Shown here one piece after another: positions 62,501 through 64,000 of a stretch of DNA of 64,000 nt (positions are counted from its first letter, which is position 1; each line of letters starts with the position of its first letter). The DNA is taken from positions 1,552,001 through 1,616,000 of the forward strand of contig NC_064037.1 of the NCBI RefSeq assembly GCF_932526225.1, in the 5' to 3' direction. The DNA comes from Nematostella vectensis. Its lineage: Eukaryota > Cnidaria > Anthozoa > Actiniaria > Edwardsiidae. The position numbers and the translations under genes are program-made. The notes beneath the pieces were generated by a model. It had not been told where the DNA came from, did no database searches, and saw nothing but the letters and a program-made list of their open reading frames with translations.

Positions 62501-64000
62501 ACATCCGAGAATGTCTACGTCGGTCATTGCAGAAGAGGACGAGGAAGAAGCAGATAAGCACATATATGTACTCCCCAAAAAAACATCAACTGAAGTACCT
62601 GAGCCTGCAAAACATTTTAAAGAGGAGATTCAAGACACGCATGGCGAAGACGATGAGGAAGTTGAAGAGTTCGTTGAAGTTGATGGTAAACTTGTGAGAC
62701 GCATTGTGAGGCATATTTTCGCAAAGCCTGAAGGTGTCAAAGTCATAGATGGCGACGAGTTTGTTGATGAGGAAAGGATAAGAAAGGATAAAGAGGATCC
62801 TGAGGAAGAATTTGAGGAGTTTGTTGACGAGGGAGGACGAGTTCTGAGGCGTATTGTTAGGCGCACCGTTCCCACAAAAACCTTAACAACTAGGACCGTG
62901 ACTAGTGACCAAGCTAGTCCCGAGGAAACGCCAACAGAAGAGGTCTTTTTGTCGGCTGAGCCCGTTGAAGGAACAGAAGTTCCCGAGGAGGGAGATGTGG
63001 AGGAGTTCGTTGACGAGGAAGGGAGAATTGTCCGAAGGATTGTCAAAAGAACTGTTGTCACCAAACGCATCGTACTACGTCCTGGTGAAGATATGCCGGA
63101 GACTGTCGAAATGGTTATTCCAATGGAACAAGGAGAACTGAAGCCAGGCGATAAAGACGAAGTAGTAGAGTTCGTTGATGAAGAGGGCAGGAAAGTGCGT
63201 CGAATTGTCAGAAGGGCCACAAGCACAAAGACAGTTGTGTTGGATTCAAGAGAAACCCTGCCAATTAACGTAATGCCTGATCAACCGAAACCGGAAGTTG
63301 AGTCTGCCGAGCCAGTTTCTCTCGATAAATTGCCTGTTGACAAGCCAGATGAAATGCATCCAGAGGATGAGACTATAAGTGCGACAGAAACCGAGAGCAA
63401 GCCACAGCTACCAGATTGGCTAGAACAAGTAAAGGACGAACCACACAAACCAGTCGATTTTACTGAGGGTGATGTTAGTGAACTCGAGGAAGGGGAAAAG
63501 CAAATCCCCTCACAACCAACTGGAGTCCCCGTTTCCGAAGATGTCGTGGCTTCATCAGAGGATAAAGATGAACCACTGCCCGACTTTGAGGATGTTAAGG
63601 AGCCTGAGGAAGAATTTGAGGAGTTTGTTGACGAGGAAGGACGAGTTGTGAGGCGGCGTATTGTTAGGCGCACCGTTACTACAAAGACCTTAACAACTAG
63701 AACCGTAACTAGTGACCAAGCTGGTCCCGAGGAAATGCCAACAGAAGAGGTCCTTGAGTCGGCTGAGCCCGTTAAAGGAACAGAAGTTCTCGAGGAGGGA
63801 GATGTGGAGGAGTTCGTTGACGAGGAAGGGAGAATTGTCCGACGGATTGTCAAAAGAACTGTTGTCACCAAACGCATCGTACTACGTCCTGGTGAAGATA
63901 TGCCTGAGACTGTCGAAATGGCTATTCCAATGGAACAAGGGGAACTGAAGCCAGGCGATGAAGACGAAGTAGAAGAGTTCGTTGATGAAGAGGGCAGGAA
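17006..64000 (+). CDS. MACF1/DST: Spectraplakin (MACF1/dystonin/Shot/VAB-10 family), runs off window end
   Basis: I followed 48 exons, all joined by consistent phases: 2308 codons through exon 47 plus at least 2964 in exon 48. Order: acidic N-terminus, CH1 (about residues 37-140), CH2 (about 157-265), plakin domain of spectrin-like repeats with an SH3 (about 904-968), more spectrin repeats to 2308, then a repetitive giant exon. The combination of plakin-type CH1 ([12 protein letters not shown]), '[16 protein letters not shown]' and the plakin SH3 segment '[19 protein letters not shown]' identifies the family. Spectraplakins link actin filaments, microtubules and membrane junctions; the microtubule-binding EF-hand/GAR C-terminus would lie beyond 64000. 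Domain-level entries follow. Plectin is the main alternative; the many spectrin repeats after the plakin domain argue against it. Confidence 0.92.
17605..18931. other. Intron 2 of the spectraplakin
   Basis: AT-rich, with an open reading-through frame to 17835 after the donor at 17605. No repeat or other gene seen. Confidence 0.6.
21772..25517 (+). CDS. Spectraplakin exons 10-17: start of the plakin domain
   Basis: Exons: 21772-21891, 22120-22215, 23639-23707, 24438-24502, 24666-24708, 24787-24837, 25086-25160, 25429-25517. They encode about residues 275-476, helical segments typical of the first spectrin-like repeats after the CH pair: '[19 protein letters not shown]', '[20 protein letters not shown]', '[20 protein letters not shown]' and '[20 protein letters not shown]'. 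The last closely resembles the 'vLIDGKYyqAdqLvqRv' segment of vertebrate dystonin/MACF1. The domain links the actin-binding head to junctional and microtubule partners. Small exons (43-120 bases), all with consistent phases. Confidence 0.88.
22425..22605. repeat. 28-bp tandem repeat in spectraplakin intron 11
   Basis: About five copies of a unit built on 'acgccctttctaaccatcat'. Confidence 0.9.
23085..23310. repeat. GTGAC-type minisatellite in intron 11
   Basis: Variable 15-18-bp units such as 'tgtcttggcgtgac' and 'ggtgtccttgtgtgac'. The rest of the intron (22606-23084, 23311-23638) shows no gene. Confidence 0.85.
25540..25690. repeat. 24-bp tandem repeat in intron 17
   Basis: About six copies of 'cttacgatcatgtcttctat'-type units fill most of the 187-base intron and end just before the exon 18 acceptor. 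Confidence 0.9.
25705..26279 (+). CDS. Spectraplakin exons 18-19: repeat end, Ser/Pro-rich insert, next repeat start
   Basis: Exons 25705-26018 and 26104-26279, about residues 476-640. They begin with a spectrin-repeat helix ([20 protein letters not shown]), pass through a low-complexity Ala/Pro/Thr-rich segment, then '[19 protein letters not shown]' and '[12 protein letters not shown]', then a Ser-rich stretch ([20 protein letters not shown]), and re-enter a helix at '[14 protein letters not shown]'. Vertebrate dystonin carries a Ser/Thr-rich insertion at the corresponding place, so the position is family-typical while the sequence is not. The Thr/Ser clusters look like phosphorylation substrates (inference). 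GC content is visibly higher than in the preceding exons. Confidence 0.85.
26280..27973. other. Intron 19 of the spectraplakin (1.7 kb)
   Basis: AT-rich, without a supported gene, RNA or tandem repeat. Confidence 0.6.
27974..30385 (+). CDS. Spectraplakin exons 20-24: spectrin repeats before the SH3
   Basis: Exons: 27974-28102, 28793-28855, 28966-29127, 29300-29500, 30260-30385; about residues 641-867. Typical features: '[20 protein letters not shown]' (compare the dystonin 'DLPSVESHLENHKNVH'), '[20 protein letters not shown]' (compare '[20 protein letters not shown]'), '[20 protein letters not shown]' and a helix ending KLG at a phase-0 donor (30385). These are central plakin-domain spectrin repeats, known in the family as platforms for membrane partners. 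The 3' edge of exon 23 with its donor is duplicated downstream (separate entry). Confidence 0.9.
28127..28575. repeat. GC-rich 38-bp minisatellite in intron 20
   Basis: About 11.5 near-identical copies of a 38-mer containing 'gcgcgggggatgacggtatg' and 'ttaagggaacacat'. It begins about 25 bases after the exon 20 donor. Very low divergence among copies. Confidence 0.95.
29466..29800. repeat. Triplicated 3' edge of exon 23 with its 5' splice site
   Basis: A roughly 100-110-bp unit covering the last 35 bases of exon 23, its donor (caacag|gtttga) and following intron is repeated. Donor copies fall after 29500 (used), 29610 and 29708, and a fourth, truncated copy starts near 29780. G-runs separate the units. 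Confidence 0.9.
29906..30145 (-). mobile_element. Non-LTR retrotransposon (LINE) reverse-transcriptase remnant
   Basis: The minus-strand frame contains '[20 protein letters not shown]' followed by 'NEFLK' and '[12 protein letters not shown]', the characteristic N-terminal region of LINE reverse transcriptases (E-E-I-xx-A-I-xx-x-K-xGKAPG-D). It is short and truncated on both sides, so an old fragment inside intron 23. Confidence 0.8.
30386..32835. other. Intron 24, 5' part, upstream of the alternative first exon
   Basis: No supported gene or tandem repeat. If the 32836 exon is a true first exon, its promoter should be in the last several hundred bases; I see no TATA box there. Confidence 0.5.
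32836..33444 (+). CDS. Alternative first exon of the spectraplakin encoding a membrane-anchor N-terminus
   Basis: The ATG at 32836 opens 203 codons ending in a consensus donor (aaacag|gtttgt) in phase 0, the phase of exon 25 (acceptor 35330) and of exon 24's donor. Residues about 7-36 form one strongly hydrophobic segment ([17 protein letters not shown] and on to VYII), followed by a basic Ser/Arg-rich stretch and a predicted-soluble region with '[11 protein letters not shown]' and '[20 protein letters not shown]'. It ends '[11 protein letters not shown]', which would run smoothly into the exon 25 helix '[11 protein letters not shown]'. Predicted product: a spectraplakin lacking actin binding, tethered to a membrane and starting at the SH3. 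Vertebrate dystonin has isoforms whose alternative first exon encodes a transmembrane segment, so there is precedent. No homologue of the exon sequence itself is recognised. Confidence 0.6.
33445..35330. other. Intron 24, 3' part
   Basis: Very AT-rich, with no supported gene, RNA or tandem repeat. Confidence 0.6.
35331..36696 (+). CDS. Spectraplakin exons 25-27: plakin-domain SH3
   Basis: Exons 35331-35477, 35831-35893, 36605-36696; about residues 868-967. A helix ([20 protein letters not shown]) precedes a basic linker and the SH3 strands: '[13 protein letters not shown]', '[17 protein letters not shown]' and '[20 protein letters not shown]'. The last is the plakin-family signature (VPSVCFxIPPPxxEAI) and gives the family assignment. 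In plakins this SH3 packs against the neighbouring spectrin repeat and lacks a normal proline-peptide groove. Confidence 0.93.
35894..36604. other. Intron 26
   Basis: Contains a roughly 55-bp tandem duplication at about 35982-36085 (two copies around 'gtgaccttactcgccaagga'). No gene. Confidence 0.6.
37224..47099 (+). CDS. Spectraplakin exons 28-40: second half of the plakin domain
   Basis: Exons: 37224-37350, 37675-37854, 38128-38253, 39036-39193, 39851-39989, 40205-40327, 40697-40879, 41202-41285, 41627-41806, 42741-42926, 45747-45992, 46346-46438, 47016-47099; about residues 968-1604. Starts with the conserved '[19 protein letters not shown]' directly after the SH3. Spectrin-repeat hallmarks follow: '[13 protein letters not shown]', '[15 protein letters not shown]', '[17 protein letters not shown]', '[16 protein letters not shown]', '[15 protein letters not shown]', '[17 protein letters not shown]' and '[13 protein letters not shown]'. 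The segment with 'SLEREKEN'-like basic/acidic helix in exon 36 resembles the basic helix region of MACF1 (RTRYTAL zone), tentatively. Nearly all introns from here are phase 0. Rod-like spacer, protein-interaction surface. Confidence 0.87.
37395..37592. repeat. Three-copy repeat of about 75 bp in intron 28
   Basis: Three copies containing 'acaatatagtatc' and 'ctctaaattgaccaatac'. Confidence 0.85.
38825..39047. repeat. 70-bp triplication carrying the 3' splice site of exon 31
   Basis: Exact 70-bp periodicity: AG dinucleotides of three equivalent acceptors end at 38895, 38965 and 39035, each followed by the exon edge 'gatctccaagatg'. Only the third continues into the exon 31 coding sequence (gagcgggtc...). 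Confidence 0.95.
39243..39548. mobile_element. MITE-like element, family A copy 2 (intron 31)
   Basis: Left end contains 'ttgtcagtgcaaatggcgaa', right end its near reverse complement ('ttgccgttttgcactgacaa'); same termini as 12191-12445. About 306 bases, non-coding. Confidence 0.75.
40237..40545. repeat. Triplicated 3' edge of exon 33 with its 5' splice site
   Basis: The last about 70 bases of exon 33 plus donor recur twice more in the intron. Donors follow 40327 (used, gtgagt), 40419 (gtgagt) and 40530 (gtaagt), separated by G-rich tracts. The second copy is close to identical, the third is diverged. Confidence 0.93.
41420..41577. mobile_element. Short MITE with inverted termini (intron 35)
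   Basis: Left 'acctccattaagcggacacc' and right 'ggtgtccggtatatggaggt' are imperfect inverted repeats; the interior has a 16-base duplication ('ggttccattgtataac'). About 158 bases, non-coding. Confidence 0.7.
41940..42250. repeat. 22-bp minisatellite followed by GAT repeat (intron 36)
   Basis: About 14 copies of a unit with 'tgatggtgatgatgatactc', followed by (GAT)n near 42300-42340. Confidence 0.95.
42558..42735. repeat. 21-bp repeat adjoining the exon 37 acceptor
   Basis: About eight copies of 'gacgtgtctttactcgctcc'-type units end five bases before the used AG (42740); the final partial unit 'gactctag' supplies the acceptor. Confidence 0.9.
42927..45746. other. Intron 37 of the spectraplakin (2.8 kb)
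   Basis: No supported gene. The longest frame is on the minus strand at 43093-43536 (147 codons, no family recognised). A diverged repeat of about 35-40 bp ('gtcggacagtttttcgaaaa') occupies 45470-45665. Confidence 0.55.
45470..45665. repeat. 35-40-bp tandem repeat in intron 37
   Basis: About five diverged copies around 'gtcggacagtttttcgaaaa' and 'atattggt', just upstream of exon 38. Confidence 0.85.
46440..46600. repeat. 20-bp tandem repeat in intron 39
   Basis: About eight copies of 'cctcactctacccatgatgc'-type units begin immediately after the exon 39 donor. The rest of the intron (46600-47015) shows nothing. Confidence 0.9.
47433..51425 (+). CDS. Spectraplakin exons 41-47: spectrin-repeat rod
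   Basis: Exons: 47433-47759, 47836-48138, 48571-48849, 49158-49481, 49813-50157, 50331-50651, 51213-51425; residues 1605-2308. All introns are phase 0. Most exons encode close to one spectrin-repeat length (93-115 codons), with helix-A tryptophans and heptad patterns: '[20 protein letters not shown]', '[20 protein letters not shown]', '[20 protein letters not shown]', '[20 protein letters not shown]', '[20 protein letters not shown]' and '[20 protein letters not shown]'. Coiled three-helix rod, extending from the plakin domain. The one-exon-one-repeat pattern suggests growth by exon duplication (inference). Exon 45's 3' edge and donor are duplicated in the intron. Confidence 0.88.
48139..48570. 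other. Intron 42
   Basis: G-run followed by AT-rich sequence. No gene or tandem repeat. Confidence 0.6.
50122..50257. repeat. Duplicated 3' edge of exon 45 with its 5' splice site
   Basis: 'acaccatacaaaa' through 'cacaag|gtagggtagagtggtg' occurs twice, with donors after 50157 (used) and 50241, 84 bases apart and separated by a G-run. Read-through to the second donor would meet TAG immediately (aag gta ggg tag). Confidence 0.92.
50775..51165. repeat. Minisatellite in intron 46
   Basis: Six or seven variable-length units built from 'ctttaaatggattctgatat' and 'tgcatcatgggtagggcgag'. It ends about 50 bases before exon 47. Confidence 0.9.
51426..55106. other. Intron 47 of the spectraplakin (3.7 kb)
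   Basis: Largely AT-rich. Contains the 46-bp repeat (52576-52915) and an (ATTT)n tract at about 53488-53528. A 67-codon frame with a donor-like end (53173-53375) is out of phase with exon 48, so I do not call it an exon. Confidence 0.6.
52576..52915. repeat. 46-bp minisatellite in intron 47
   Basis: About seven near-identical copies containing 'tactcctagcatgaagtatc' and 'tatgccatgttgtc'. Confidence 0.95.
55107..64000 (+). CDS. Spectraplakin giant exon 48: repetitive charged region, open to window end
   Basis: The acceptor 'tcatcgttag|gccggtgaag' (AG 55105-55106) opens in phase 0, matching exon 47's phase-0 end. The frame then has no stop for 2964 codons and leaves the window. Contents: a diverged first repeat (about 55382-55787), nine 157-residue repeats (55788-60029), a diverged tenth (60030-60330), and a Glu/Lys/Pro-rich tail to 64000. 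The recurring module is '[17 protein letters not shown]', an acidic strand, a D-x-x-G turn and a long basic/hydrophobic strand. The tail also repeats two short motifs (PVKKSDLxxF and SAEPVFL). No plakin repeat, kinase, Ig or FN3 domain is visible. Large isoform-specific exons occur near this position in MACF1 and Shot. The module loosely recalls 'DEDGxVVxKxxRK' segments in ankyrin C-terminal regions; that is from memory and tentative. Confidence 0.85.
55788..60029 (+). repeat. Nine coding tandem repeats of 471 bp (157 residues) in exon 48
   Basis: The anchor 'ttcgttgacgt' recurs at 55791, 56262, 56733, 57204, 57675, 58146, 58617, 59088 and 59559, exactly 471 bases apart, with no indels. Each unit holds two hairpin-like modules: '[20 protein letters not shown]' with '[13 protein letters not shown]', then '[20 protein letters not shown]' with '[16 protein letters not shown]', followed by a Ser/Pro/Lys-rich linker. 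Two variants of the mid-unit, SEELPTDCE and SEGVPPECE, mark subtypes. Confidence 0.97.
62799..64000 (+). repeat. Second coding duplication in the exon 48 tail (about 805-bp offset)
   Basis: The block starting 'cctgaggaagaatttgagga' at 62799 (about 400 bases, three modules) is repeated from 63603 and runs off the window. The later copy has one extra Arg codon (RVVRRRIV against RVLRRIV), which shifts the offset from 804 to 807. Confidence 0.9.

Noticed and set aside
62630-63877. Minus-strand Ser/Thr-rich frames of 198 codons
   Set aside because: Antisense of Glu/Asp-rich coding sequence in exon 48, which reads as Ser/Thr on the other strand.

Overview
The window reads as animal nuclear DNA from an anthozoan cnidarian, most likely a Nematostella-type sea anemone. 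The basis is dense intron-exon structure with GT-AG junctions, metazoan gene families, AATAAA/ATTAAA poly(A) signals, many minisatellites and MITE-like elements, and a small secreted six-cysteine protein of the sea-anemone sodium-channel-toxin type. Species assignment is inference.

Layout, all three genes on the + strand. (1) 117-5011: the 3' part (13 exons) of HADHA, the mitochondrial trifunctional protein alpha subunit; its last intron is filled by a CT-rich minisatellite that carries copies of the gene's own 3' splice site. (2) 5012-8319: intergenic, with a 327-bp direct duplication just upstream of (3) 8320-8647, a two-exon toxin-like gene with its own poly(A) signal. (4) 8648-17005: a repeat-rich spacer with two satellite arrays, perfect hairpins, a MITE and a 593-bp terminal-inverted-repeat element. 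(5) 17006 to the window end: one very large spectraplakin gene (MACF1/dystonin/Shot/VAB-10 family).

I could follow the spectraplakin through 47 exons whose phases all agree. They encode 2308 residues: an acidic N-terminus, tandem calponin-homology domains (actin binding), a plakin domain of spectrin-like repeats with the embedded SH3, and further spectrin repeats. A 48th exon (55107 to beyond 64000) is open for 8.9 kb. It encodes nine near-identical 157-residue repeats flanked by diverged copies, then a long charged tail in which the same short '[17 protein letters not shown]' module keeps recurring. It sits about where vertebrate and fly spectraplakins place their large isoform-specific exons, but I see no plakin-repeat signature in it.

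A separate exon at 32836-33444 encodes a membrane-anchor N-terminus. It ends in the right phase to join exon 25, so a short isoform lacking the actin-binding domain and starting just before the SH3 is predicted.

The main points of interest are the homogenised giant-exon array, the alternative membrane-anchored start, and a recurrent pattern in which exon-intron boundaries (splice site plus exon edge) have been tandemly duplicated at five places in two genes.
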